From NCBI GenBank assembly GCA_003576535.1, contig QXCQ01000234.1, positions 190-64,189 of the forward strand: a stretch of DNA of 64,000 bases. The letters run 5' to 3'. The position numbers were made by a program, and so were the translations under genes. The stretch comes from Nakamurella silvestris. Its GTDB lineage: Bacteria > Actinomycetota > Actinomycetes > Mycobacteriales > Nakamurellaceae. Of this stretch, positions 42,479 through 52,043 are shown piece after piece. Position 1 is the first letter of the stretch. Each line of letters begins with the position of its first letter. The notes below the pieces were generated by a model. The model was not told the origin of the DNA, made no database searches, and saw nothing but the letters and a program-made list of their open reading frames with translations.

Positions 42479-43690
42479 ATGGAGCTGATCAGTGTCGACG
42501 AGATCCGCGCAGCGCAGCAGCTGCTCGCCGGTGTCGCCCGGTACACCCCGATGGAGTCGTCCCGCCCCCTCGAAGGGCTCGTGGGCGGCCCGGTCCACCT
42601 GAAGTGCGAGAACCTGCAGCGCACCGGTTCCTTCAAGATCCGCGGTGCGTACACCCGGATCGCCCGGCTCACCGAGGCCGAACGGGCTCGCGGCGTGGTG
42701 GCCGCCTCGGCCGGCAACCACGCCCAGGGTGTTGCCCTGGCCGCCGCCCTGACCGGAGCCGCCTCCACCGTTTTCATGCCGGTCGGTGCCTCGATCGCGA
42801 AACTCGCCGCCACCCGGGCCTACGGAGCGACGGTCCACCTGGTGGGCAAGACCCTGGACGAGTCCCTCGTCGCCGCCCGGGAGTTCGAGGCCGAACACGG
42901 CGCGATCCTGGTGCATCCCTTCGACCACCCCGACATCCTGCGGGGGCAGGGCACGGTCGGCCTGGAGATCCTGGAACAGATCCCGGACGTGGCCACCGTG
43001 GTGGTGGCCCTGGGCGGCGGCGGTCTGCTCAGCGGGATGGCCGCGGCCATCCGTCAGCTCCGGCCGCAGACCCGGATCATCGGGGTGCAGGCGGCCCAGG
43101 CGGCGGCCTGGCCGGTCTCGATGGCCTCGGGCCATCCCGTGCGGCTGGCCTCGATGTCCACGATGGCCGACGGCATCGCCGTGGGGGAGCCGACTGCGCT
43201 GACCTACGCCCACGTGACCGATCTCGTCGACGAGGTCATCACGGTCAGCGAGGACGCGATCTCCAAGGCGATGCTGCTCTGCCTGGAGCGGGCAAAACTG
43301 GTGGTCGAACCGGCCGGTGCGGCGGCGGTGGCCGCGATCATGTCCGAGCCGGAAAGATTCGCACCGCCCGTCGTCGCCGTGCTGTCCGGTGGCAACATCG
43401 ATCCGCTGCTGCTCCTGCACGTCACCCAGCACGGTCTGGTGGCCGCCGGGCGGTTCCTGACCCTGCGGATCGACATCCCGGACAGCCCCGGTTCGTTGGC
43501 CGGTCTGCTGACCTTCGTGGGGGAGCGGGGCGGGAACGTGGTCGACGTCGCACACTCGCGGATCGGGTCCTCGGTGGCCCTGGGGGACGTCGAGGTCAAC
43601 CTGCGGTTGGAATGTCGGGGGGAGCCGCACGCACAGGCGCTGATCGAGGGGCTCAGCGAGGCCGGGTTCCGGGTGCTGGAGCGGTTGTAA
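42479..43690 (+). CDS. ilvA: Threonine ammonia-lyase with ACT domain
   Basis: The 403-residue enzyme converts threonine to 2-oxobutanoate. The PLP Lys is in RTGSFKIRGAY, followed by AASAGNHAQGVALA and VALGGGGLLSGMA at the phosphate loop. The C-terminal 75 residues (TLRIDIPDSPGSLAGLL) form a single ACT domain, as in the short regulated forms, not the two found in long IlvA. It may feed isoleucine synthesis or catabolism; the length resembles biodegradative TdcB plus an ACT domain. A terminator separates it from metB. Confidence 0.9.
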   Translation: MELISVDEIRAAQQLLAGVARYTPMESSRPLEGLVGGPVHLKCENLQRTGSFKIRGAYTRIARLTEAERARGVVAASAGNHAQGVALAAALTGAASTVFMPVGASIAKLAATRAYGATVHLVGKTLDESLVAAREFEAEHGAILVHPFDHPDILRGQGTVGLEILEQIPDVATVVVALGGGGLLSGMAAAIRQLRPQTRIIGVQAAQAAAWPVSMASGHPVRLASMSTMADGIAVGEPTALTYAHVTDLVDEVITVSEDAISKAMLLCLERAKLVVEPAGAAAVAAIMSEPERFAPPVVAVLSGGNIDPLLLLHVTQHGLVAAGRFLTLRIDIPDSPGSLAGLLTFVGERGGNVVDVAHSRIGSSVALGDVEVNLRLECRGEPHAQALIEGLSEAGFRVLERL

Positions 43691-43700
43691 CTCCACTCTG

Positions 43701-43769
43701 TTCCCGCGCACGTTGTTCGTCCTCGCGCACGATGTAACGCGAGCGAGGAGCAAGAACGTGCGCGAGAAC
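43701..43769. repeat. Palindromic repeat family 1, copy 4 (inverted orientation)
   Basis: The left arm reads CGTTGTTCGTCCTCGCGC and the right arm carries GAGCAAGAACG, the reverse of the order in copy 1. The element is therefore present in both orientations. It lies between convergent ilvA and greA. Confidence 0.9.
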
Positions 43770-43784
43770 AGGGGTAGACACGAC

Positions 43785-43819
43785 TGTGGGGCCGCTCGCA
43801 CGAATGCGAGGGCCCCACA
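43785..43819. terminator. Terminator of greA
   Basis: TGTGGGGCC-GCTCGCA pairs with TGCGAG-GGCCCCACA around a short loop, 15 bases beyond the greA stop on the minus strand. Confidence 0.8.
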
Positions 43820-43834
43820 GGTCCGGGTCGGGCG

Positions 43835-44326
43835 TCAGCCGGCGAAGGGCTTGGCCTCCAGGATGACGACCTTCTGGGTGGCGCCGTTGGGCAGCGCGTA
43901 CTCGCGGGCCTCGCCGGTGCTGGCACCGAGGATGGCCTGACCGAGCGGGGACTGCGGGCTGTAGACCTGCAGGTCTCCGTGGGAGCCCTCCTCGCGGGAG
44001 CCGACCAGGAAGGTCTCGGTGTCGTCCTCGTTGCCGTCGTAGGCGATGGTGACGACCATGCCGGGCTCGACGACACCGTCGTCGGCGGGGGTGGCCCCGA
44101 CCTTGGCGTCACGCATGACTTCCTGCAGGTGACGGATCCGCGCCTCTTGTTTGGCCTGCTCGTCACGGGCGGCGTGGTAGCCGCCGTTCTCCTTCAGGTC
44201 GCCCTCTTCGCGGCGGGTGTTGATCTCGGCGGCGATGATCGGCCGGTTGTTGACCAGCTCGTCAAGCTCACCTTTGAGCCGATCGTAGGCTTCCTGGGTC
44301 AACCAGATCTCGTTGTTTCCGCTCAT
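43835..44326 (-). CDS. greA: Transcription elongation factor GreA
   Basis: The 163-residue factor rescues backtracked RNA polymerase by stimulating transcript cleavage. The coiled-coil N-terminal half begins WLTQEAYDRLKGELDEL. EGDLKENGGYHAARDEQ is the tip loop with the two acidic residues that reach the active site. The FKBP-like C-terminal half contains FLVGSREE and SPQSPLGQAILGA. AAGGAG stands eight bases before the ATG at 44326; longer upstream frames lack this. It faces away from mca, as Rv1080c and Rv1082 do in M. tuberculosis. Confidence 0.96.
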   Translation of the reverse strand: MSGNNEIWLTQEAYDRLKGELDELVNNRPIIAAEINTRREEGDLKENGGYHAARDEQAKQEARIRHLQEVMRDAKVGATPADDGVVEPGMVVTIAYDGNEDDTETFLVGSREEGSHGDLQVYSPQSPLGQAILGASTGEAREYALPNGATQKVVILEAKPFAG

Positions 44327-44801
44327 GGGGAAACTCCTTATCCAACTCATGATGATCCTCATCGACTGGGATGACGACGAGGACGCCCGGATGCGCGAAT
44401 ACCCCACGGGAGGCGGGCGGTTCGCGCGCCCGAACTCGACAAAGGGCTCACATCAACGACAGCACGGCCCCCGGTTCCGGGAGCCGCATCTACAGCCAGG
44501 GTAACACGCAGGCCGCCCCGGGGGCAGGTCTACCACGCGACTCTCCGGTGGGATCGTGCCTGATAGCGCCTACCGGCCGGAGTGCGATGATGGGGCCCGG
44601 ACGCCGCCGACGGGCCCGATGTCGAGATGTTTGAGGGGCCTTGTTCGGGGGTACGTTTTCCGCCCGGGTGGCCGACAGGGGAGAATCATCCTCAAGGGGA
44701 ACGGTCGGACCTGCCTCCGCCCGCCGACGGCACCGCCGGACGCGGGTCGCGTCATAATCGAAGGACCACATGTTCCACGCAACTCGAGGAAGCAGTACAC
44801 G
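44327..44801. other. Intergenic region between divergent greA and mca
   Basis: It must hold the promoters of both genes. A CATAAT box at about 44752 would give an mca start near 44763. A relative of Rv1081c, which lies here in M. tuberculosis, is not seen as a clear frame. No other element was recognised. Confidence 0.55.
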
Positions 44802-45707
44802 TTGACTGATCGCAGGACTCTCGCAGCTCAAGCGCCGTTGCGGCTGATGGCGGTGCACGCCCACCCCGACGACGAGTCGAGCAAAGGTGCGGCGACGCTG
44901 GCCAAGTACTCCGCCGAAGGTCTGGGCGTCATGGTGGTCTCGTGCACCGGGGGTGAGCGCGGCGACGTGCTGAACCCGAGGTTGCAGGACAAGAGCATCG
45001 ACGTCACAGCTCTGCGGCGGCAGGAGATGGCGAACGCCGCCGCCATCCTCGGTGTCGCCCACGAGTGGCTCGGATACGAGGACTCCGGATACCACGAGGG
45101 GGAGCCGGACACCTGGGAACTGCCCCCGGGGTCCTTCGCCGACCTCGACCCGGAGATCGAGATCGAGGCGCTCGTCCGGCTGGTGCGCACCTTCAAACCC
45201 CACGTCATGACCACCTATGACGAGAACGGCGGCTACCCGCACCCCGACCACATCCGCTGCCACGTGGTGTCGATGGGGGCCTTCGAGGCCGCAGGCGACC
45301 CGACCCGGTTCCCGGACGCCGGTGAGCCCTGGCAGGTGTCGAAGCTGTACTACAACGTCGGCTTCTCCATGAAGCGGATGATCGCGATCAACGACGCGGT
45401 GGTGGCCACCGGTGCCGAGGGGCCGTTCCAGGAATGGATCGAGCGGTTCCAGGGCACCGAGCGGACCGACCCGTTCGACCGGGCGACCACCCACATCGAC
45501 GTCGTGGACTACTTCCAGGCCCGTGACGACGCGCTGAAGGCCCACGAGACGCAGATCGACCCCGACGCGCACTGGTTCGCGGTACCGCACGAGATCGAGG
45601 CCGCCGTCTGGCGGACGGACGACTACGAACTCGCCCGCAGCAATGTCGAGACCGAGACCCCCGAGACCGACCTGTTCGCCGGGGTTCGGGAAAGGTTGGC
45701 CGTCTGA
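44802..45707 (+). CDS. mca: Mycothiol S-conjugate amidase
   Basis: The 301-residue zinc amidase cleaves mycothiol S-conjugates of electrophiles and drugs, releasing the mercapturic acid for export. LRLMAVHAHPDDESSKGAA contains the zinc-binding His-Pro-Asp-Asp. SCTGGERGDVLNP and TTYDENGGYPHPDHIRCHVV give the third ligand and active-site residues, and FPDAGEPWQVSKLYY is diagnostic of Mca against MshB. The TTG at 44802 is the best start, with GAGGA upstream; internal ATG starts would remove the first strand. It is coupled to a small membrane protein gene, as Rv1082-Rv1083. Confidence 0.95.
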   Translation: MTDRRTLAAQAPLRLMAVHAHPDDESSKGAATLAKYSAEGLGVMVVSCTGGERGDVLNPRLQDKSIDVTALRRQEMANAAAILGVAHEWLGYEDSGYHEGEPDTWELPPGSFADLDPEIEIEALVRLVRTFKPHVMTTYDENGGYPHPDHIRCHVVSMGAFEAAGDPTRFPDAGEPWQVSKLYYNVGFSMKRMIAINDAVVATGAEGPFQEWIERFQGTERTDPFDRATTHIDVVDYFQARDDALKAHETQIDPDAHWFAVPHEIEAAVWRTDDYELARSNVETETPETDLFAGVRERLAV

Positions 45708-46099
45708 TGTTCCTCGACCGACTGCCCCCTGGGCTGCTCATCTTCCTGGCCGGCCCCCAGCCGGGAGACCCCGACCCGAACAACGGCAAGGGCCCCGAAT
45801 GGGGGAAGGCCGCTCCGGTCGGACTGCTGATCATCGTGCTGATCGGGGTGGCGATCGTCTTCCTGGTCCGCTCCATGAACAAACACGTCAAGAACCTGCC
45901 CGCCTCCTTCGACACGGTCGCTGTCGGCGGGCCCGCTGCCGGTTCGGGCGCTGTCGGTTCGGGGGCTGCCGGTGCGTCGGCGGATCCGAAGGTCTCGGTG
46001 ACGAAGGCTTCCTCGGATCTGGCCTCGTCGGACAGCGGTAACGCGGGTCGGACCGATGGCGGTTCCGCTCCGAGTGGCGGGAGCTCCGGCACCCCCTGA
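45707..46099 (+). CDS. Small single-pass membrane protein (Rv1083-like)
   Basis: The 130-residue protein has one clear hydrophobic helix at about residues 38-56 (VGLLIIVLIGVAIVFLV) and a Gly/Ser/Ala-rich, low-complexity C-terminus. A short hydrophobic N-terminal stretch, MFLDRLPPGLLIFLAG, may be a second anchor. It begins at the mca stop (TGATG) and holds the place of Rv1083 in M. tuberculosis. Function unknown; partnership with Mca at the membrane is only inference. Confidence 0.8.
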   Translation: MFLDRLPPGLLIFLAGPQPGDPDPNNGKGPEWGKAAPVGLLIIVLIGVAIVFLVRSMNKHVKNLPASFDTVAVGGPAAGSGAVGSGAAGASADPKVSVTKASSDLASSDSGNAGRTDGGSAPSGGSSGTP

Positions 46100-46107
46100 C
46101 GTCTTCC

Positions 46108-46177
46108 GTTCTCGCGCACGTTGTTGCCCCTCGCGCACGATGTTTCGTGCGCGAGGACGAACAACGTGCGCGAGAAC
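46108..46177. repeat. Palindromic repeat family 1, copy 5
   Basis: It starts GTTCTCGCGCACGTTGTTGC and ends CGTGCGCGAGAAC. Matched C-to-T and G-to-A changes in both outer arms preserve pairing, suggesting the hairpin itself is under selection. It lies nine bases after the small membrane protein's stop. Confidence 0.9.
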
Positions 46178-46491
46178 TGTTTCCGGGGTCGACGAACGCT
46201 TGTCGAGGCACCTTTGTTGCTGGCAGGGTGTGACGTCGTTCGTACCCGGCGTCGGCACTATCGGTCCGGTTTCTCCTGGTCACAGACCTCTATCGTTCAC
46301 ACCGCGTAGTTCTCGGCCATTGCTGCGTGCCTGACGGGACCCCGGCGGGCTTCAGTCGCTGTCGTCGGTGAGTGGGCTTGCTCGATGGATTCGATCCGCG
46401 GAAAATTGTGTGTGCTGGGACTGTTCCTCCGGTCATCGGTTCGTCGTGCGGATCGAGACCTCGCCGCTGGCCACGTCCGACGGCGGAAAAT
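46178..46491. other. Intergenic stretch, no gene recognised
   Basis: The frame of the next gene is open from 46372, but the added residues look random. The ATG at 46561 fits the membrane helix better. No regulatory element was identified apart from the flanking repeats. Confidence 0.55.
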
Positions 46492-46544
46492 GACGATTTG
46501 GGACCTGAATGGTCGAAATCCGACCATCTGGGACCCAAATCGTC
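46492..46544. repeat. Palindromic repeat family 2, copy 2
   Basis: ACGATTTGGGACCTGAATGG pairs with its near-complement CCATCTGGGACCCAAATCGT across a loop with AAAT. It lies 16 bases before the ATG at 46561. Confidence 0.85.
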
Positions 46545-46560
46545 CGCGCGCGGGCGGCCG

Positions 46561-47133
46561 ATGGGTCCGATGAGGTTCTCCACGCGTCGTCCGGTGGTGG
46601 TGGCCGCGCTGGTGGGTGGCCTCATCGTCGTGCTGGTGGCAGTTCTGTTGTGGCGGAACAACGCAGCGTCCGACAGCTCGGACAGGCCTGCAAGCGATGC
46701 CTCCCAGCAGTCGTCGACCCGGCCAACGGCTGAGAGCATGCCGACATCCCGTGATGTGGACAGCTCCGGAGTCAGCCTTTCACCAACACGATCCCTGCCT
46801 GCCGAGGAGGACCTGCCGCATCACACCATCGATCCCGCGGAGCCCTCGGACGGTATGTTGCTGTTCGGTCGCCTGCGATGGGACGGGTCGTGTGTCTATC
46901 TGGACACGGACGGGACGAAGGTCAGCCTGCTGTGGCCGGTCGGTTTCAGCAAGCGGCTGCTGGGAGCCGAGGTCGAGATCCTCAACCCGGACGGTGTGGT
47001 TGTCGCCCGCAGCGCCGGCGCGACAACTCGGTTCGGAGGCAACTACGGAACTGCTACTCGAGCGCTCTACGGGTCCTGCGTCTTTCCCGGGAAACGTTCG
47101 TTCCAGGTGCTGCAGTCCGACGATCAGGGCTGA
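46561..47133 (+). CDS. Hypothetical single-pass membrane protein
   Basis: The 190-residue product has one N-terminal membrane helix (VVVAALVGGLIVVLVAVLLW, residues about 12-31), a Ser-rich linker to about 85 and a small outer domain. That domain has DGSCVYLDTDGTKVSLLWPV, LNPDGVVVARSAG and YGSCVFPGKRSF; its two Cys could form a disulfide. No family was recognised. Two ATGs (46561, 46570) are possible and neither has a good ribosome binding site. The gene is bracketed by two family 2 palindromes, so it may have arrived as a unit between mca's partner and the Rv1084-like gene. Confidence 0.65.
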   Translation: MGPMRFSTRRPVVVAALVGGLIVVLVAVLLWRNNAASDSSDRPASDASQQSSTRPTAESMPTSRDVDSSGVSLSPTRSLPAEEDLPHHTIDPAEPSDGMLLFGRLRWDGSCVYLDTDGTKVSLLWPVGFSKRLLGAEVEILNPDGVVVARSAGATTRFGGNYGTATRALYGSCVFPGKRSFQVLQSDDQG

Positions 47134-47138
47134 AAATG

Positions 47139-47191
47139 ACGATTCGGGTCCCAGATGGTCGAAATCCGACCATCCAGGACCCAAATCGTCG
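47139..47191. repeat. Palindromic repeat family 2, copy 3
   Basis: ACGATTCGGGTCCCAGATGG with a near-complement downstream. It follows the stop of the hypothetical membrane protein by five bases and is in the same orientation as copy 2. Confidence 0.85.
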
Positions 47192-47319
47192 AAACGGCCC
47201 GCGAACACCGGAACCGTCGAATCGGCCGCGCGCTCCCGAATCGTCGAGACGGCCCGCGCGCGCCCGGATGATTGACTGGACAGCGGCACATCCGACCACC
47301 AGCGCATCGAGGGACCGAC

Positions 47320-49320
<2,001 letters not shown>

Positions 49321-49345
49321 AGATTCGTGTCCTGCCGCCAAACCC

Positions 49346-49422
49346 CCTGTTCCCGCGCACGTTCTTGTTCCTCGCGCACCAAATATCGCGCGCGAGGACG
49401 AAAAACGTGCGCGGGAACAGGG
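49346..49422. repeat. Palindromic repeat family 1, copy 6
   Basis: The longest copy, with flanking CCCTG/CAGGG pairing added to the arms that begin TTCCCGCGCACGTTCTTG. It lies 25 bases after the thioredoxin-domain gene and directly before the ClpC2-like promoter. Confidence 0.9.
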
Positions 49423-49430
49423 CACGGGAG

Positions 49431-49477
49431 CGTCAACCAATGGTTGACGAACCAGATGCGTCAACCTATGGTTGACG
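49431..49477 (+). promoter_or_regulatory. Double palindromic operator with embedded -35 and -10
   Basis: Two perfect 19-bp palindromes, CGTCAACCAATGGTTGACG (49431-49449) and CGTCAACCTATGGTTGACG (49459-49477), are 28 bp centre to centre. The -35 TTGACG is the end of the first (49444-49449). The -10 TATGGT is in the second (49467-49472), 17 bases on. Transcription would start at about the ATG of the ClpC2-like gene. Confidence 0.85.
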
Positions 49478-49478
49478 C

Positions 49479-50303
49479 ATGACCGAATCCACCGCACCCA
49501 AGACCCCTGCACCCAAGACCCCTGCACCCGAGACCCCTGTACCCGAGACCCCAGCCGAACCGTTGACCCTCACCTCGCCGATCCAACTGGGCACCTTGAT
49601 CGACGCGATCAAGAAGGTCCACAGCGACGTCCTGGAGCAGCTCTCCGACGCCGTCATCGCCGCCGACCATCTCGGGGAGGTGGCCGACCACCTGATCGGG
49701 CATTTCGTCGACCAGGCCCGGCGGTCCGGTGCCTCCTGGACGGAGATCGGCCGGAGCATGGGGGTCACCAAACAGGCCGCACAGAAGAGATTCGTCCCGA
49801 AAGCAGACCCTGTCGCTCCGGGATCTGTGGACGCCGCCCCGATCAACCCGGCCGACGGTTTCGCCCGCTTCACCCCGCGGGCCAAGAACGTGGTGGCCGC
49901 CTCGCACAACGAGGCCGCCCAGGCGCGGAACACCCAGATCTCCGCGGAGCACATCCTGCTCGGTCTGTTGGCCGAGCCGACGGCCCTGGCCGCGGTGGCG
50001 ATCAGCGCACACGGGGTGACCCCGGACAGCATCCGGACCGCGGCAGAAGCAGCGTTGCCGGCGGCGGTCGAGGAGGTGCCGGCGCTCATCCCGTACGACG
50101 CCAGGGCGAAGAAGGCGATGGAGCTGACGTTCCGGGAGGCGCTGCGGCTCGGCCACAACTACATCGGCACCGAGCACATCCTGCTCGCCCTGCTCGAACT
50201 CGAGTCGGGGGACGGAGTGTTGAGCGGGCTCGGTGTCACCAAGGTCGGGGTGGAGCGCACGATCGCCGACCTGTTGGCGGCCGCGACAGCGCCGAAGCCC
50301 TGA
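49479..50303 (+). CDS. clpC2: ClpC2-like protein: helix-turn-helix plus Clp N-terminal domain
   Basis: The 274-residue protein has a four-fold PKTPA/PETPV tandem repeat near residues 8-27. A helix-turn-helix follows at about 80-105 (SGASWTEIGRSMGVTKQAAQ), then a Clp repeat domain from about 125: ARNTQISAEHILLGLLAEP and LGHNYIGTEHILLALLELE. There is no AAA+ ATPase. Mycobacterial ClpC2 has this build, copies the ClpC1 N-terminal domain, soaks up drugs that target ClpC1 and represses its own promoter. The operator pair directly upstream fits the same autoregulation. The mRNA is probably leaderless: the -10 is six bases before the ATG and there is no ribosome binding site. Confidence 0.88.
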   Translation: MTESTAPKTPAPKTPAPETPVPETPAEPLTLTSPIQLGTLIDAIKKVHSDVLEQLSDAVIAADHLGEVADHLIGHFVDQARRSGASWTEIGRSMGVTKQAAQKRFVPKADPVAPGSVDAAPINPADGFARFTPRAKNVVAASHNEAAQARNTQISAEHILLGLLAEPTALAAVAISAHGVTPDSIRTAAEAALPAAVEEVPALIPYDARAKKAMELTFREALRLGHNYIGTEHILLALLELESGDGVLSGLGVTKVGVERTIADLLAAATAPKP

Positions 50304-50310
50304 AGACCCT

Positions 50311-50382
50311 TGTTCCCGCGCGCGATCTTGCTCCTCGCGCACCAAACATCGTGCGCGAGGACGAACAACGTGCGCGGGAACA
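50311..50382. repeat. Palindromic repeat family 1, copy 7
   Basis: It starts TGTTCCCGCGCGCGATCTTG and ends CGTGCGCGGGAACA, followed by GGAAAAAA. On the minus strand the A run becomes a T run before the hairpin. It lies seven bases after the ClpC2-like gene and nine before the hemolysin III stop. Confidence 0.9.
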
Positions 50383-50390
50383 GGAAAAAA

Positions 50391-51059
50391 TCAGCGCAGC
50401 AGGATCAGCCAGATCGCCACGCAGTGGCACAGAGCCGCGAGGGACACGGCGGCGTGGAAGACCTCGTGGTACCCGAAGATCCCCGGCCACGGGTTGGGGC
50501 GCTTGATCGCGTAGAAGACCGCACCCACGGTGTACAGGAGACCACCCACGGCCATCAGGACGACCGCGGCGACACCGGCCGGGATCAGATCGGGGATGAC
50601 GAAGATCGCCACCCACCCCAGCGCCACGTAGATCGGGACCCCGAGCCACCGGGGGGAGTGCGGCCAGAACATCTTCAGGGCGACCCCGCCGATCGCGCCG
50701 CCCCAGACCACCGCGAGCACCCAGGCACCCTTGGTGTCGGGCAGTGCCAGCAGGGCGAACGGTGTGTAGGTGCCGGCGATGAACAGGAAGATCATCGAAT
50801 GGTCGGCCCGCTTCATCCAGGTACGGGCGACCGGCGAGATCCAGGTGTGCCGGTGGTAGGTGGCGCTCACCGAGAACATGCCGACGATCGTCACGGCGTA
50901 GACCGAGCAGGCGAAAGCGGCGGTGCCGCCCACCTGTGTCGCGGCGAACACCACCAGGGTGATCCCGACGACCGCGGCGACGATGGCCGAGTAGAAATGG
51001 ATCCACCCTCGGGCACGCGGTCGAGTGGCCGCCGGTGTTTCCAGCACAGGGGTAGACAT
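50391..51059 (-). CDS. Hemolysin III / PAQR-family membrane protein
   Basis: The 222-residue protein has seven hydrophobic helices and the family's metal-binding motifs: WIHFYSAIVAAVVGI at the first helix, SATYHRHTW with Ser and His in the second, and EVFHAAVSLAALCHCVAIW with the two His near the end. Members are named hemolysin III or TrhA but mostly act in membrane lipid homeostasis. It corresponds to Rv1085c in order and orientation, and its start is close to the divergent Z-isoprenyl synthase gene, 37 bp away. Confidence 0.93.
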   Translation of the reverse strand: MSTPVLETPAATRPRARGWIHFYSAIVAAVVGITLVVFAATQVGGTAAFACSVYAVTIVGMFSVSATYHRHTWISPVARTWMKRADHSMIFLFIAGTYTPFALLALPDTKGAWVLAVVWGGAIGGVALKMFWPHSPRWLGVPIYVALGWVAIFVIPDLIPAGVAAVVLMAVGGLLYTVGAVFYAIKRPNPWPGIFGYHEVFHAAVSLAALCHCVAIWLILLR

Positions 51060-51096
51060 GTGCTCAGGTTACCGGTGCCGCGTATGGTCAGCCCTC

Positions 51097-51864
51097 GTGA
51101 GAATGCCGACTCTGTTGTACCGGGTCTATGAACAGCGACTGGCCCGCGGCCTGGTGGGTGCCGAGACCCCGCACCATGTGGGGGTCATGCTCGACGGGAA
51201 CCGCCGTTGGGCCCGCAAGGAAGGGCTGACCGATCCGAACGACGGTCACCGGGTGGGGGCCGCCCACATCACCGAGCTGCTCACCTGGTGCTCCGACGCG
51301 GACATCTCCGTCGTCACCCTCTGGCTGCTCTCCACGGACAACCTGCGTCGGCCGGACGAGGAGCTCCTGCCGTTGCTGGAGATCATCACCGATGTCGTCG
51401 ACGAGCTCGCGGCCCCGGGCGAGCCCTGGAAACTGCGGATGGTGGGTGCCCTGGAGAAACTCCCCGAGGGGATGCGGACCCGGTTGGCCGCCGCCGAGCT
51501 GCGGACCGCAGACCGGTCCGGGATCGAGGTGAACATCGCCGTCGGTTACGGCGGACGGCAGGAGATCGCCGATGCCGTGCGCTCCTGGTTGCGGGCCAGG
51601 GCCGATGCCGGCCAGCCGCTCGAGGAGGTCATCAACGACTTCGACGTCGAGTCGATCGACGCCCACCTGTACACCTCCGGCCAGCCCGATCCCGATCTGG
51701 TGATCCGTACCTCCGGCGAACAGCGGATCAGCGGGTTCCTGTTGTGGCAGAGCGTGCACACCGAGTTCTGGTTCTGCGATGCGTACTGGCCGGACTTCCG
51801 CCGGGTGGATTTCCTCCGGGCCCTGCGTGACTACGCCGCCCGGCACCGTCGGTTCGGCAACTGA
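51097..51864 (+). CDS. Short-chain Z-isoprenyl diphosphate synthase / UppS-type
   Basis: The 255-residue cis-prenyltransferase joins isopentenyl diphosphate to an allylic diphosphate. HHVGVMLDGNRRWARKEGL contains the catalytic Asp of the family. LTWCSDADISVVTLWLLSTDN, VNIAVGYGGRQEI, and the C-terminal PDLVIRTSGEQRISGFLLWQ and EFWFCDAYWPDF are the conserved boxes. In M. tuberculosis Rv1086 in this place makes Z,E-farnesyl diphosphate; a full-length UppS cannot be excluded. The GTG at 51097 lies eight bases after a TATGGT box and may head a leaderless mRNA; an ATG at 51103 is the alternative. Confidence 0.92.
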   Translation: MRMPTLLYRVYEQRLARGLVGAETPHHVGVMLDGNRRWARKEGLTDPNDGHRVGAAHITELLTWCSDADISVVTLWLLSTDNLRRPDEELLPLLEIITDVVDELAAPGEPWKLRMVGALEKLPEGMRTRLAAAELRTADRSGIEVNIAVGYGGRQEIADAVRSWLRARADAGQPLEEVINDFDVESIDAHLYTSGQPDPDLVIRTSGEQRISGFLLWQSVHTEFWFCDAYWPDFRRVDFLRALRDYAARHRRFGN

Positions 51865-51871
51865 TCCGACT

Positions 51872-51931
51872 CCCCACGCGAGCGGACTCCCACACCCCGG
51901 GAAATGGGGTGCAGCGGTCCGCTCGCGGGGG
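51872..51931. terminator. Palindrome family 3, copy 1
   Basis: ACGCGAGCGGACT pairs imperfectly with GTCCGCTCGCGG, with an inner ACCCC/GGGGT stem. It lies eight bases after the Z-isoprenyl synthase stop. It resembles the hairpin at 58414-58473. Confidence 0.7.
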
Positions 51932-52043
51932 AGGGGACGGGGGCGGCGAACGGGTGATCCGTCTGGTGCCCCGATACACCCCTGGGGCTGGTTTTGACCT
52001 CCTGGGGCTGCTGGTCCGCAGTCGGCCGGGTAGCTTGACACCC

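Noticed and set aside
46372-46560. Longer start of the hypothetical membrane protein
   Set aside because: The added residues run through the family 2 palindrome and precede the membrane helix with no signal-like sequence.
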